Assembly (NCBI RefSeq): GCF_000018885.1
Contig: NC_010168.1
Location: 2,728,001-2,792,000, forward strand
Length of the DNA: 64,000 nt
DNA from: Renibacterium salmoninarum ATCC 33209
GTDB taxonomy: Bacteria; Actinomycetota; Actinomycetes; Actinomycetales; Micrococcaceae
Direction of reading: 5' to 3'
Shown: piece by piece, positions 37,317-47,754 of the stretch
How positions within the stretch are numbered: position 1 is the stretch's first letter
Layout: every line of letters begins with the position of its first letter
The notes under the pieces: generated by a model
What the model saw: the letters and a program-made list of their open reading frames with translations, nothing else
Told to the model about the DNA's origin: nothing
Database searches by the model: none
Made by a program: the position numbers and the translations under genes

Positions 37317-38591
37317 ATGGTGATCTCAAGAGGGGATTCGAGCGCGGGGGACAGCCTCAAATCCACGGTTCCAGCACGACGTCGCGCTAGCAGTTCGGCA
37401 TTCCGTAAGACTTTACGTCTTGCCGCCATCACCGGAGCCACTGGCTCTGCGATCTTCCTCATTGGCGTACTCGGAGCACAGTCAGCCAATGCGGCCACTC
37501 CCGATTCCACGAGCGCAGCGTCGCAAAGTGCGTCGACAAGCGAAGGCCAAGGATCCGGCGGCCTATTAGGTGCCATCGGAAACACCCTGCAGGGTACGGT
37601 AAAAGTCCTAGAAAATTCGGTTGGCAGCCTCCTCGCACCCACCCCAGCCACTCCCCCGATGCACGAAGCGAAAATTTCCGGGCAACCTGCGGCAGCCGTC
37701 GCCACTGTGGCCTCCACAACACCCTCGGCGACGCTGTCCTCAACACCCTGGCCAACCGCGCCGAGCACGCTGATTCCAGCAGTTGACGACAAACCCGCAC
37801 TCAGCGCAGTGAAGCCAGTTTTGACCGGTGTGAGCGATGTGTTGTCGCCGGTTCTTACCCCAGTTACAAACACGATTCGGCCAGTAACTTCGACCACTCA
37901 GCCGCTCGTTGGCGGCCTAGTGAAAACAGTCACCGCGACTGTTCAAGGCGTCACGGGAACCTTGATTCCGACGGTAGAGAAACTTCCTATTTTGGGTCAG
38001 GTCCTCTCCCCGGTGATCAAAAGTTTGACGCCAACGCTGAACGGTTTGCTTCCGGAACTGACTTCAGATGTTCCGTTAGTCAAAGACCTAACCGGCTCGC
38101 TGACATCTCAAACGGGCGGGTTGCTGCCTACGGGTACTCCAAATCTGGTGCCGCCAGTAGCGCCCGCAACCCCCGTAAGCACGCCGCCGAGAGCACAGCC
38201 GCTAGCTCCCGCCGTCGAAACTGTAGTTGCGCCTTCGACGATTGTTGAGCCCGTTGCGGAGCTACCCGCAGCTGTTCTCGCGCACTCGTTTGTTCATCAG
38301 ATTTCCTCCTCCGCTATCTTCGCGTATGAGGTTCCCGTTTCGAATGAAGCAACTGGTTCAGCCCCGCAGGGCCCCTTGGCTCCGCAACCGATTGAACCTA
38401 TCGCAGCTCCCGCTAGTGGAACTTCCTCAGCGGGTAATGGCAGCAGCTCCGCCGGGTCCGGTGCGAGTGCGTCAGCCACATTGTCAGATATCTTCGCTAT
38501 GCCCATCAGCGTGCTCTCGGGAACCGTTGGCGTGCCCGCGCTAATCCTCCCTGAACCGCTGGCATACGACCCCGGATCATCTCCCGACTAA
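37317..38591 (+). CDS. Secreted Ala/Pro/Thr-rich surface protein
   Basis: About 424 aa. A basic N-terminus and hydrophobic core (AIFLIGVLGAQSANA) form a signal peptide cut after ANA. The mature part is low-complexity with amphipathic motifs such as GGLLGAIGNTLQGTVKVLEN, SPVLTPVTNTIRPVTSTTQP and GGLVKTVTATVQGVTGTLIP. There is no sorting signal or cysteine cluster. ATG 37317 (GAGGGGGTG upstream) is preferred to GTG 37305. It sits 100 bp before the LPSTG repeat protein, and the two may act together at the cell surface. Function unknown. Confidence 0.75.
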   Translation: MVISRGDSSAGDSLKSTVPARRRASSSAFRKTLRLAAITGATGSAIFLIGVLGAQSANAATPDSTSAASQSASTSEGQGSGGLLGAIGNTLQGTVKVLENSVGSLLAPTPATPPMHEAKISGQPAAAVATVASTTPSATLSSTPWPTAPSTLIPAVDDKPALSAVKPVLTGVSDVLSPVLTPVTNTIRPVTSTTQPLVGGLVKTVTATVQGVTGTLIPTVEKLPILGQVLSPVIKSLTPTLNGLLPELTSDVPLVKDLTGSLTSQTGGLLPTGTPNLVPPVAPATPVSTPPRAQPLAPAVETVVAPSTIVEPVAELPAAVLAHSFVHQISSSAIFAYEVPVSNEATGSAPQGPLAPQPIEPIAAPASGTSSAGNGSSSAGSGASASATLSDIFAMPISVLSGTVGVPALILPEPLAYDPGSSPD

Positions 38592-38691
38592 TTGACGAGA
38601 AACGCCGAATTTCTTTTTCGGTAAAAGCAGCAAACTCTAAAAATAGTTTGATTTCGCTTTTTCTCATCAATTCAGTCAGGAGACTCTTTTC

Positions 38692-41600
38692 ATGCGACCG
38701 TGCTTACGCAGGACCCTGTGGGGATCCTTGTTTACCGGAGGCATCATTGTCCTCGGCGCTGCCGCAGCTAATGCTGCAGAGCAGCCACCTACTGATGGAG
38801 CGAATAACTTAGCAAGCACCACTTCGGCGCCTGCTACCTCGGCACCAGCATCGGGATTGAAAATCAATATCCCGGTCAACCTGTCGGGTAACGCAATTAG
38901 CGTTATCGGTAACTCGACAGCTAACGGGCCAACTGCTCCAAGCGCACCTGCAAATGATGGGTCGATCAATCTTCCGATCAATCTTAGCGGGCACGCAATC
39001 AGTCTCCTCGGGACCGGAAACCAGGCAAAACCTGGTACCGCTCCCGCGGCGAATGCCGCGCCACAAGTCGGCTCGACGGTACTTGGTACCTCGACCCTCG
39101 GCGGGCTTCTCCCAGGTCTAGAACAAATAGTTAGCATCAATGTTCCGATCGCCCTCAGCGGTAATGCCTTGAGCGTGATCGGCTATTCCGACGCAACGTC
39201 GGTTGCTCCGGCAGCCGGCCCCGCCCCGACGTCGCCTACTACCGGATCCAAGGTAGATGGCGACACGATTGGGCAGGCAACATCAGGCGGTCTCGGTGTT
39301 TTCAACGGTTGTCAAGCAGTTGCTAACGCGAATGCGCCAGTCACTGTTTCTGGCAATGCGGTGTCATTGATCGGCAACTCCAAGTCAAACGGCTCACAGG
39401 TAGGCGCCAATGGCGCTCCTGGGGCTGGCGGCGGGGCGTTGACCGGCGGTGACGTGGTTGGTCAGACCACTTCAGGTGGGGTTGGTGCATTCAACGGCAA
39501 CACCGCTAACGCGGATGCTGCTGCGCCGATCACAGTGTCCGGAAATGCTATTTCTGCAATCGGTAACTCGAAGACGAAGAACTCCCAGGTCGGCGGCGGA
39601 CCCGCTAACGGCAATGGTTCTTTGAGTGGCGGAGACACCGTCGGCCAAGCAACTGCAGGCGGAGTTGGTGCGTACAACGGCAACGTGGCCAACGCCAACG
39701 CCAAAGCACCGGTAACGGTGTCTGGCAACGGCGTCTCGCTGCTGGGCAACTCGAGTTCTGAAAACTCCAAGGTAGGTGTTCCGAACCCGGCTGCGACCGG
39801 TAATGGCGCCCTAGCCGGTGGAGATTCCGTACATCAGGCAAGTGGTGGCGGTATTGGTGCGTACAACGGCAACCAGGCTCAGGCCAACGCCGACGCACCA
39901 ATCACCGTATCGGGCAACGCCATTGGCCTAACCGGAAACGCCGCATCGAAGAACTCCACCGTTGGTGGCGCTCAGACGGTTCCCGGCGTTGGAAACGGCT
40001 CATTGGCCGGCGGCAATAGCAACGACATGGTGACTGCAGGTGGCATCGGCCGCTTCGTCGGTAACCAAGCTGACGCTAATGCCAAGGCTCCGTTGACCAT
40101 TTCCGGTAACGCGATCAGCGCTTGCGACGCCGAGTCTAACGATTCGACCGTTGGTGGCGGCACTCCTGGTATCGGCGCACTCGCGGGCGGTGACCGCGTT
40201 GGGCAGGCAACTGCTGGCGGCATCGGCGAGTACAACGGCAACCAGTCTGTAGCCAACGCCAAGGCTCCGATCACGATCTCCGGTAACGCCATCTCGGGTC
40301 TTTCGACTGCCCGTTCCAACCACTCAGTTGTGGGCGGTAACGGCATCGGTAACGGTAACGTAGGCAACGGATCACTGGCTGGTTGAAACACCACCGGACA
40401 AGCTACTCAAGGTGGCATCGGCGAGTACAACGGCAACACTGCCGACGCCAATGCTAAAGCTCCTGTGACGGTGTCGGGCAACGCCATCTCGGTGCTTAAC
40501 CAAGCACAAACCGACAACTCGCTGGTTGGCGGCTCGACGACGTCGGGCAGTAACGGCGCGATGGCCGGCTGCGATTCCGTTGGGCAGGCAACTGCTGGTG
40601 GTGTGGGTGCATGGAATGGCAACCAAGCGGTGGCAGATGCCAAAGCTCCGTTGATCATCTCCGGTAACTCGATTTCCGGTCTGGATGATTCAGAGTCCAA
40701 GGGCTCGGTTGTTGGTGGCACCACCGGTGGCAACACCGGTGGCAACACCGGTTCATTGGTAGGCAGCGACAGCACCAGCCAAGCTACCGGCGGTGGCGTG
40801 GGAGCCTTCAATGGCAACCAAGCTGTAGCTAACGCTAAGGCTCCGATCCTCATCTCCGGCAATGCGATCTCCGCAGTGCGGCCGTCCCAGTCCACGAACT
40901 CTGTGGTTGGCACCTCCGCAATCAACGGTTCGCTTGCAGGCGGTGACACCACCGGTCAGGCAACTGCTGGCGGCGTCGGTGCATTCAATGTCAACCAGGC
41001 AGTGGCAAACGCCAAGGCTCCGATCGTCGTCGCGAACAACGCCGTTTCTGGCTTGGGCGAGGCAACCTCGAAGGATTCCTTGGTTGGAGCTAGCACTGGA
41101 TTGGCGACTGGAAACAACGTACAGCAAGCTAGCACGGGCGGCGTCGGCGCATTTGCTGGTAACAACGCTTCGGCTAGCGCTAAGCTGGTTCCGGTTTGGT
41201 GCGACAACCAAGTGAACCCGCTCGCGGGTGCAATCGCTGGTGCTTGCAAGGTTGGTTCGGTTCTGAACCCAGCTACCCCGGTTCTTCCGGGAGTTCCTGG
41301 ATTCGGTGGCGATCCACTTCAGATTGCTACTCCGGATCCGATCGGCAGCATCTTGCCAATCAAGGGCGGTTCGCTGGATTCGGTTATCCGGTCCATGCTT
41401 CCTGAAATTCCGGCTGTTCCGGCGATCAACGGCTCCGGCCCAGTTCCTTCGACTGACGGCACCCCCGTTGTTCCTGGAGCTCCGGTTGTTCCGACCGATC
41501 CTCGGGCAATCGACCTGGGTAAGGTAGTCAACGGCCTACTCCTGGGCACGCCAGGCGTCGTCGGACAGATCACTCGTCCGATCCTGCCGAGCATTCCTCC

Positions 41601-43005
41601 GGTAACTGCAGTTCCGACGCAGCCCACCGATACCACCACTGTTCCTACCGTGCCCACCACTGTTCCGGCTGCGCCGGGCCTTGGCATCATCGGACAGCTC
41701 ACTGGTGGTCTCCTGGGCCAACGTCCCGTTCCGGCTTTGCCGGTCGGCGGTTCACCGGTTGGAGTCGGCTTGCCGACCCTGCCTGGCGTGCCGGTACTGT
41801 TCCCGGTTGGTCCGATTGGACCGCTTGTAAGCAATATTGGTCAGACCCTTCCGGGCCTAGATGACGTTGCCAACTTGATCCCAAGCCTCGGAAACATTGG
41901 GGGGCTGGGGAACTTGGGTGGCACCATCAAGGGGCTGGTTCCGACGCTGCCGAAGATTTGTGATCTGACCTGCAACGGCGGATTGGGCGATCTGGGCAAA
42001 GTCATTGGAGGCCTATTACCGAATATCCCTGGTACGCCCGGCACCCCAGGACTGCCAACCCTCCCGGGTCTTCCCGACCTGGGCGGTTTGTCCGGTACCG
42101 GCACCCCCGGAACCAACCTGCCAGGCCTGCCCAGCATCGGCGGAGTCCTTACCGGTCTTCCGGTCATTGGCGGACTATTCGGCAGCGGCACCCCTGGAAC
42201 TACCGTCCCCTGCTTGTCCGGCCTCGGTGGTTTGCTCGGCGGGGTGTTGCTGGGAAAAGCTGTAGGACCTCTTGATCTTGGCAAAGTCATTGGCAGTATT
42301 CCTGCCGCCGGCGATGCGCTAAAGACCATTGGGTCCGTGCCGGTAGTTGGCAATATCGTACAAAGCCTGCCGGTTATCGGCGGCGTGTTTCAAGGCAGCG
42401 CCCCTGTTCCAGGCCAACCTGGAACACCGGCACTGCCGGGTCTCGGCGATCTCGGCGATCTCGGCGATCTCGGCAAAACGATCCAAGGGCTGCCCGTCCT
42501 CGGTTCAGTTGCCAATTTGTTGAAAGACCTCCCATTGATTGGTGGTGTTCTGAACGCCTTGCTGGGCGCAACCCCGCAAGGTCCAGGCACCAACCCTGGA
42601 ACGAATCCGGGCACTAATCCCGGAAACAATCCAGGAACGAACCCTGGCGGCAATCCAGGTACCAACCCCGGTACTGTTCCGGGGAATGGGCCCGGCTCCA
42701 ACGACACCGGGGCTCCGGGCGTCAATGGGGTCGGCAATATCGGATCCAGCGGTCTGGGTACCGGAGTGGGCGGAAGTTACTCCCCGTCAAACCTGGTAGC
42801 CGGAACCGCAATGACGATCTATCGGGTATCCGGTAGCTCCGTGGAGTTTGGTTCATTGGCAAAGGTGGCCAAACTCCCGAGCACCGGTGCCGCAGATTCG
42901 TCCTTGGCCGGTATTGGAATGGGCACGCTTGCACAGCGAGCAATGCTGCTGGCATTGCTCGCTGTGAGCAAACCTAAAAAAGTAGGCCAGCCGGCAACGC
43001 GCTAG
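38692..43005 (+). pseudogene. Giant LPSTG-anchored repeat surface protein, one internal TGA
   Basis: 1,437 codons if the TGA at 40384-40386 is read through; the neighbouring repeats have Gly there (GSLAGG). Order: signal peptide (GIIVLGAAAANAAE); three loose LSGNAIS-type units; about ten tandem 59-65-residue repeats built on TVSGNAIS..GNS and GGD.VGQATAGGVGA.NGN; a Cys-containing end unit (WCDNQVNPLAGAIAGACK); a long Pro/Gly/Leu region with TPGTPGLPTLPGLPDLGG-like motifs; PGTN repeats; and LPSTGA followed by a weak hydrophobic stretch and a basic tail. Sortase substrate. The GN-rich repeats recall chaplin-like units. As written, only a 564-aa secreted fragment without the anchor would be made. 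Confidence 0.82.
39349..41034 (+). repeat. Tandem 177-195 bp coding repeats in the surface protein
   Basis: The SGNA codons recur at 39349, 39538, 39721, 39910, 40102, 40279, 40474, 40660 and 40855, with a diverged unit at 41032, giving 59-65 aa spacings. Units differ in a hypervariable S..S.VGG.. insert but keep the SGN and GQAT.GG.GA.NGN cores. Confidence 0.85.
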
Positions 43006-43017
43006 CCTGCAAGGAAT

Positions 43018-43055
43018 GGCGGGGCTGCTTCTCACTGGGCGGCCCCGCCTTTTCC
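43018..43055 (+). terminator. Terminator after the LPSTG gene
   Basis: GGCGGGGC, 16-base loop, GCCCCGCC followed by TTTTCC, 13 bp past the stop at 43005. Confidence 0.8.
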
Positions 43056-43178
43056 TGTCCGGACTTAGAAGTAGGTCCCACTGCACCAGGGCCTTCGATG
43101 GGGCAAAGTAATTACTTCCCGCTGGACCTCGCGACTCAGCGGGATAACCTCAATCACCGAACTGAGTCAGCTGGATCC

Positions 43179-43928
43179 TTACTTGGCGGACCAACCGCCG
43201 TCGACCGTGTAACTCGCACCGGTCACCATTGCGGCCATCGGCCCGGCTAGCCAACCAACAAGAGATGCAACTTCCTCTGGCTCGACAAGCCGTTTGATGG
43301 CGCTTTCGGTCAACATGATCTTGGCCAAAACTTCACTTTCCTCAATGCCATGAAGCTTGGCCTGATCGGCAATCTGTGCCTCGACTAGCGCCGTCCGAAC
43401 GTAACCGGGATTGACACAATTGCTGGTAACCCCATGCTCACCGCCCTCAAGGGCAGTCACTTTTGAGAGACCTTCAAGTCCGTGCTTGGCCGTGACATAG
43501 GCACTTTTGAAAGCCGAAGCTCGTAAACCATGCACCGAAGACATGTTAATTATTCGGCCCCAACCTCGACGATACATTCCCGGAAGTACCGCTCGAATAA
43601 GCAAAAAGGGGGCGTCAACCATAATTGTTTGGATTCGTCGGAACATCTCGGGTTCGTAAGACTCGATTGCGGCAACCCGTTGAATCCCGGCGTTATTGAC
43701 CAAGATGTCAAAATCCAGGTCGATGGATTCCAGCACAGATGTCTCTGAAAGATCTACTTGCCAGACTTCTCCGGAGACAGCCGCCGCAAGTTCCTCGGCG
43801 GCCGAGATATCAGCGATTGTTACCTTCGCGCCCTGAGAAGCAAGTTCCCGGACGACGGCGGCACCGATGCCGTTCGCTCCCCCGGCCACTAATGCTCGGC
43901 GTCCAGCAAGGGGTCCATCGATTCGCAT
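43179..43928 (-). CDS. bdhA: 3-hydroxybutyrate dehydrogenase (SDR)
   Basis: 249 aa. Rossmann GGANGIGAAVVRELA, NNAGIQRVAAIE, catalytic Ser in INMSSVHG, and YVTAKHG for the Tyr-x-x-x-Lys pair. The VRTALVEAQIADQAKLHGI region is typical of BdhA. Interconverts 3-hydroxybutyrate and acetoacetate with NAD+. Intact and monocistronic. Confidence 0.85.
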   Translation of the reverse strand: MRIDGPLAGRRALVAGGANGIGAAVVRELASQGAKVTIADISAAEELAAAVSGEVWQVDLSETSVLESIDLDFDILVNNAGIQRVAAIESYEPEMFRRIQTIMVDAPFLLIRAVLPGMYRRGWGRIINMSSVHGLRASAFKSAYVTAKHGLEGLSKVTALEGGEHGVTSNCVNPGYVRTALVEAQIADQAKLHGIEESEVLAKIMLTESAIKRLVEPEEVASLVGWLAGPMAAMVTGASYTVDGGWSAK

Positions 43929-43953
43929 TGTTGCCTCCCAAAGTAATTCCTAG

Positions 43954-44761
43954 TTAGTCCTTGAACACCGATTGGTTATAGGCGAATTCGCGAACCTGGG
44001 CATCGCTCCATAACGTGGCGGGCATTGCGCCAGCTAACAACTTTCGGGGCAACCCTGAACCGACGGCCAAGGGCAGATCTGATACGGCAATCACCAGATT
44101 GCCGTACCGGCGTCCTTTGAGCATCGGCGGATCGGCGATGATCGCCACATGCCTAAACGCCGCCGCAACGGTCGCCGCTTCCCTTCGCGCATTCGCCAAC
44201 GCCGGTGAATCGCCACAATTAAGCAGGTAAATTCCTTCGGGCGAAAGAACTCGTTTCACCTGCGCCGTGAACTCTTCAGTCAGTAGAGGTGCCGGTGTAA
44301 ACCGGCCAGAAAATACGTCACGGATTAGCACATCGCGACTGTTTTCGGTCAAAGACGTGGTCACTTCGCGCGCTTCGCCAACCCTAGATCTTGAGGAGCG
44401 GAGCTTTCGGCAGCCCAAACCACTCCCGCACATAGACCGCCAGCTGACCATCTATCTCCACCACGGCGTTGCGAGATTCCAGGTATTTTGCCACCAAGTA
44501 ACGGGCAACCGAGCACGCACCACCACCTAGGTGTAGCGCCCGGAGCCTCTGATCCGTGCCCCACCGGTCTTCAATCAAGCTGACCATCCAGCGCATGTAT
44601 TCGAAATCTAGCCGCAAGGGATCTGCGAGGTCGATATGCGAAGACTGCATTCCGTTGATCTTCAGAAGCCAGCTGTTCGGACTACCGGGCTCCACTTCAA
44701 GCTCGGCCAGGCCGCTGTCGATTTTGTACTCACCAGCGACGGGTTTAGCAACCACTTTCAC
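43954..44761 (-). pseudogene. Spermidine-synthase-like methyltransferase-fold protein, frameshifted
   Basis: Spermidine-synthase fold (LRALHLGGGACSVARYLVAK, then VVEIDGQL), of the actinobacterial type lacking the polyamine N-domain. After LPKAPLLKI a TAG appears; the other frame continues RVGEAREVTTSLTENSRDVL and to the C-terminus. One inserted T in AGATCTAGG (about 44386) explains it. GTG 44761 overlaps the stop of the upstream methyltransferase gene. Substrate unknown. Confidence 0.82.
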
Positions 44762-45423
44762 GAACGCATCACGGCAATAGCAAATCCATCCCAACCTTTT
44801 GAGCTGGCCGTCTGAACTGCGGTGGCGTCGAATGACGCTGAAGAACCCAAAAATTCTAAGGTTTGCCGAATAGCCAATGCGTCGCCGCTCGCTTCTGGAT
44901 CCAGAAAAGCGCCTTCCCAAATGACGTTGTCCACTACAACCACCGTGCCGGGCCTACACAGCTTCAGCGCGTACTAGAGATAATTGACGTTATTTCCTTT
45001 ATCCGCATCGATAAAGATGAAATCGAATGGTCCGGTTAGCCCGGCAAGCGTGTCTAACGCCGCACCGACCCGAATCTCTACTTTCTCGCCTACGCCTGCA
45101 CGGTCGAGGTTCTTCCGAGCCACCGCGGCATGTTCAGGTAGGAACTCGCAGGTCAGTACGCTGCCATCAGCTGGAATTCCTCTGGCCAGCCAAATGGTCG
45201 AATAGCCGGCCAAGGTTCCAATCTCCAGCACCTTTTTAGCTCCAGATATTTTTGCCAACAACATCAGGAATTTTCCCGCAGTCGGTGCCACCTCGATTGC
45301 GGGCATGCCAGCAGCCTCCGCGGCAGGACTAACCGCCAGCAAAGCTGGATCGGCCTTTATCACGACCTCACTCAAGAAATCTTCGACGTCGCGCCACTCG
45401 TTTTTACTGAGGTGATCCATCAT
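44758..45423 (-). pseudogene. SAM-dependent O-methyltransferase, nonsense mutation
   Basis: Caffeoyl-CoA-type O-methyltransferase fold. VLEIGTLAGYSTIWLAR (SAM motif I) and FIFIDADKGNNVNYL are followed by TAG (44974-44976), then YALKLCRPGTVVVVDNVIWE to the normal C-terminus. Glu or Asp is expected at the stop. Overlaps the thiamine-binding gene upstream and the spermidine-synthase-like gene downstream, so all three formed one unit. Confidence 0.87.
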
Positions 45424-45725
45424 CAGCTATTTTCGATTGCTTTTTCCAGGCGCTGCACTTTAGCCGTCAACTCGCCGGTGTGCCCTGGGCGGATATCTGC
45501 TTTCAAGACCAACGAAACTCTTGAACCAAATGCTCCAACGGCTTCGGTGGCTCGCCTAATAACGTCAAACACTTCGTCCCATTCACCTTCAATAGTGGTG
45601 AACATCGAATCTGTCTGATTGGGTAGGCCTGAATCACGAACAATCTTGACGGCGGCGGCAACCGCATCATGAACAGAGCCGTCAGGATTAGCTGAACTAG
45701 GGGCTACAGAAAAGGCAACAAGCAT
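45423..45725 (-). CDS. MTH1187-family thiamine-binding protein
   Basis: 100 aa ferredoxin-like fold: VAFSVAPSS at the N-terminus, GLPNQTDSMFTTIEGEWDEV and VSLVLKADIRPG. This family (DUF77, YkoF-like) binds thiamine or related ligands. Intact, with the TGATG overlap to the downstream methyltransferase. Physiological role in this unit is unclear. Confidence 0.82.
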   Translation of the reverse strand: MLVAFSVAPSSANPDGSVHDAVAAAVKIVRDSGLPNQTDSMFTTIEGEWDEVFDVIRRATEAVGAFGSRVSLVLKADIRPGHTGELTAKVQRLEKAIENS

Positions 45726-45782
45726 GCTTCATGCTGACACGTCCGCGTCTTTTGCGCCACAACCTGGCATTATGCTGAGTCC

Positions 45783-46358
45783 ATGCTTGATGCCGCAGCC
45801 CCGCGACCTCGCCGCGCAGACGCCACCCGGAACAACGACCGGCTCATTGCGGCGGCCCGTCTTTGCTTCCGAATCGAAGGACCCGACGTTTCTCTGCAAG
45901 CCATTGCTAAAGAAGCTCGGCTAGGCGTCGCCACGCTGTTCCGCAATTTTGCTGACAAGGATGAGATGATCCTCACGGTCCTTTAAGAAGAGATCAATTT
46001 GCGAGTCAGTCCGCTCATCAGGCGAGCTCTTACCGATGAGAATCCGCTGCGCGGTATGGCTTATGTCATCAACGCGATGATGGGCGTTGCCAGCCGGGAG
46101 GCGAATATGATGGCGGCAGTTAGCGCCCGTCGACAGATCATGGCCGGCATTGCGACCCCCGTTCTGGGCTCACTCTTCGAACTGCTTAAACGAGCGCAAG
46201 CTGCAGGCCAAATTCGTGCAGAAATTGGCATGGGTGACTTAGTCGTAATTCTCGCCATGGTGCTCAGCGCGGTGGAAAGCACGCCGTCGAAATCTAAATC
46301 TTGGCGACGATTCGGCCATATTTTGGCCGATGGACTGCTTAACCCATCAGCACACTGA
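45783..46358 (+). pseudogene. TetR-family regulator, nonsense mutation
   Basis: TetR HTH (RLIAAARLCFRIEGPDVSLQ then AIAKEARLGVATLFRNFADK). TAA at 45984-45986 follows DEMILTVL, and the frame continues EEINLRVSPLIRRALTDENP to HILADGLLNPSAH. The terminal TGA (46356-46358) is itself the first bases of IS copy 2, so the 3' end is fused to the IS and may be shortened as well. Divergent from the thiamine-binding gene. Confidence 0.85.
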
Positions 46359-47701
46359 ATCGCCCCGGTGTGTCCGGAGGGTTTCTCAGACGATGAGCCT
46401 GTCGGCGGCTGCCGTGCTCTGGTAGTGATTGTAGTAGTGGTTTTCTAGCTCTACTGGTGGGATGTCTCCGCAGTACTGGTAGAGCCTTCGGTGGTTGTAC
46501 CAATCGACCCATTCAGCGGTGCCGATTTCGACTTCTTCTAGAGTCCGCCAGGGCTTGCCGGGTTTGATCAGCTCGGTCTTATAAAGCCCGTTGATGGTTT
46601 CCGCCAAGACGTTGTCGTAACTATCACCCACAGAACCGATCGAGGGGCGGATACCGGCCTGGGCCAGGCGTTCGGTGAAGGCCAAGGAGGCGTATTGAGC
46701 CCCGGCATCGTGATGATGAATCACCCCGGAAATCTCAGCCCCGGCCCGTTCACGACTCCAGATTGCCTGATTAACTGCGTTGAGCACTAGCACGGTGTTC
46801 ATAGAAGCACTCGCTGACCAGCCCAGGATCCTCCGAGAGTAAGCATCGATCACGAAGGCAACATAGACCCACCCGGACCAGGTCGAAACATAGGTGAAAT
46901 CAGCTACCCATAGCCGATCCGGTGCCGTTGGTGTGAAATCACGGCGGACCAAGTCCTTCGCTCGGGCCGCCTTCGAGTCTTTGATCGTGGTGCGTTTGAC
47001 CTTGCCACGGACCGCACCCTGTATGCCAAGTAACCCCATGAGCCGTTCTACCGTGCACCTGGCCACCGGCACACCTTCACGGTTCATCGCCAACCAGACT
47101 TTCCTGGTGCCGTACACCCCGTAATTAGCGGCATACACCTTCTGGATCACGGGCTTGAGCACCTCATCACGTTGTTCTCGGTGAGATCGTGTTTTATCCA
47201 CCCATTCGTAGTACGTGGACGGGGTGGTCTTCACCCCGTCCCAGTAAGCACCTGGCAGATCGACTCGACACCCCACCGCAATCCATTATTCTCGCGGTGA
47301 CCGGCATGGTCCTTGATGTATTTCACGATCAGTGTTGTGGCGGTCGAGTTCGACCGCGAAAAAAGCTGAAGCACTCCGAAGGATCGCGTTCGCCCGTTTC
47401 AGCTCAGCGTTCTCACGCCGTAACCGTTTCAGCTCGGCCGATTCCGTGCTCGTTGTTCCAGTTCTAGTACCAACATCGATCTCGGCTTGCCGGACCCATT
47501 TACGCACCGTTTCCGGCACACCCACACCCAAAAGCTGGGCAACTTTTTGCATCGCCGCCCACTCCGAAGATGCACCCTCCATCTCCGCCACCATGCGCAC
47601 CGTACGATCCTTCAACTCCTGCGGATACCGTGTCGTAGTTTTCCCTGCCATGTCCTGATCCTCTCAAACAAGAAAGTCTCCGGACACACCGGGGCGATTC
47701 A
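46356..47701 (-). mobile_element. IS3-family insertion sequence (copy 2)
   Basis: 1,346 bp with perfect terminal inverted repeats of at least 23 bp; each end begins TGAATCGCCCCGGTGTGT. Different from copy 1 in both ends and protein. No 3-4 bp target duplication is visible (CAC on the left, CCC on the right), so the flanks may have been rearranged after insertion. Confidence 0.92.
46386..47651 (-). pseudogene. IS3-family transposase orfA + orfB, frame damaged
   Basis: orfA (47286-47651) has the HTH and a leucine-zipper-like LKRLRRENAELKRANAILR and passes the slippery TTTTTTC into ELDRHNTD, where relatives end ELDRPQH. orfB has ADFTYV, HHHDAGAQY and VLAETINGLYKTE, so the D-D-E residues are intact. 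But its first 30 residues (IVKYIKDHAGHRENNGLRWG, ESICQVLT) lie in a different frame from 47276 onward. Two single-base deletions (a C near 47340, a G near 47226) would restore the usual -1 frameshift arrangement. Confidence 0.82.
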
Positions 47702-47754
47702 CCCAGGGCACTGCCGGAGGCACCGGAATTGAATTGGTTTCCCGAAGTAGATGC

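Noticed and set aside
39349..41034. CRISPR array
   Set aside because: The repeats are 177-195 bp apart, coding, degenerate and in frame; there are no short identical repeats with unique spacers and no cas genes.
40407..42353. Several long minus-strand ORFs opposite the LPSTG protein
   Set aside because: Repeat-driven antisense frames with low-complexity translations; the plus frame has the signal peptide and sorting motif.
38692..43005. TGA recoded as a sense codon (selenocysteine or genetic-code change) to explain interrupted genes
   Set aside because: Breaks use TAA, TAG and TGA at positions expecting Gln, Glu, Tyr, Ser, Gly and Trp, and are mixed with indels; intact genes end normally on all three stops.
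46356..47701. IS copies 1 and 2 as one element family
   Set aside because: Different terminal repeats and clearly different transposase sequences; both are IS3-family but distinct elements.
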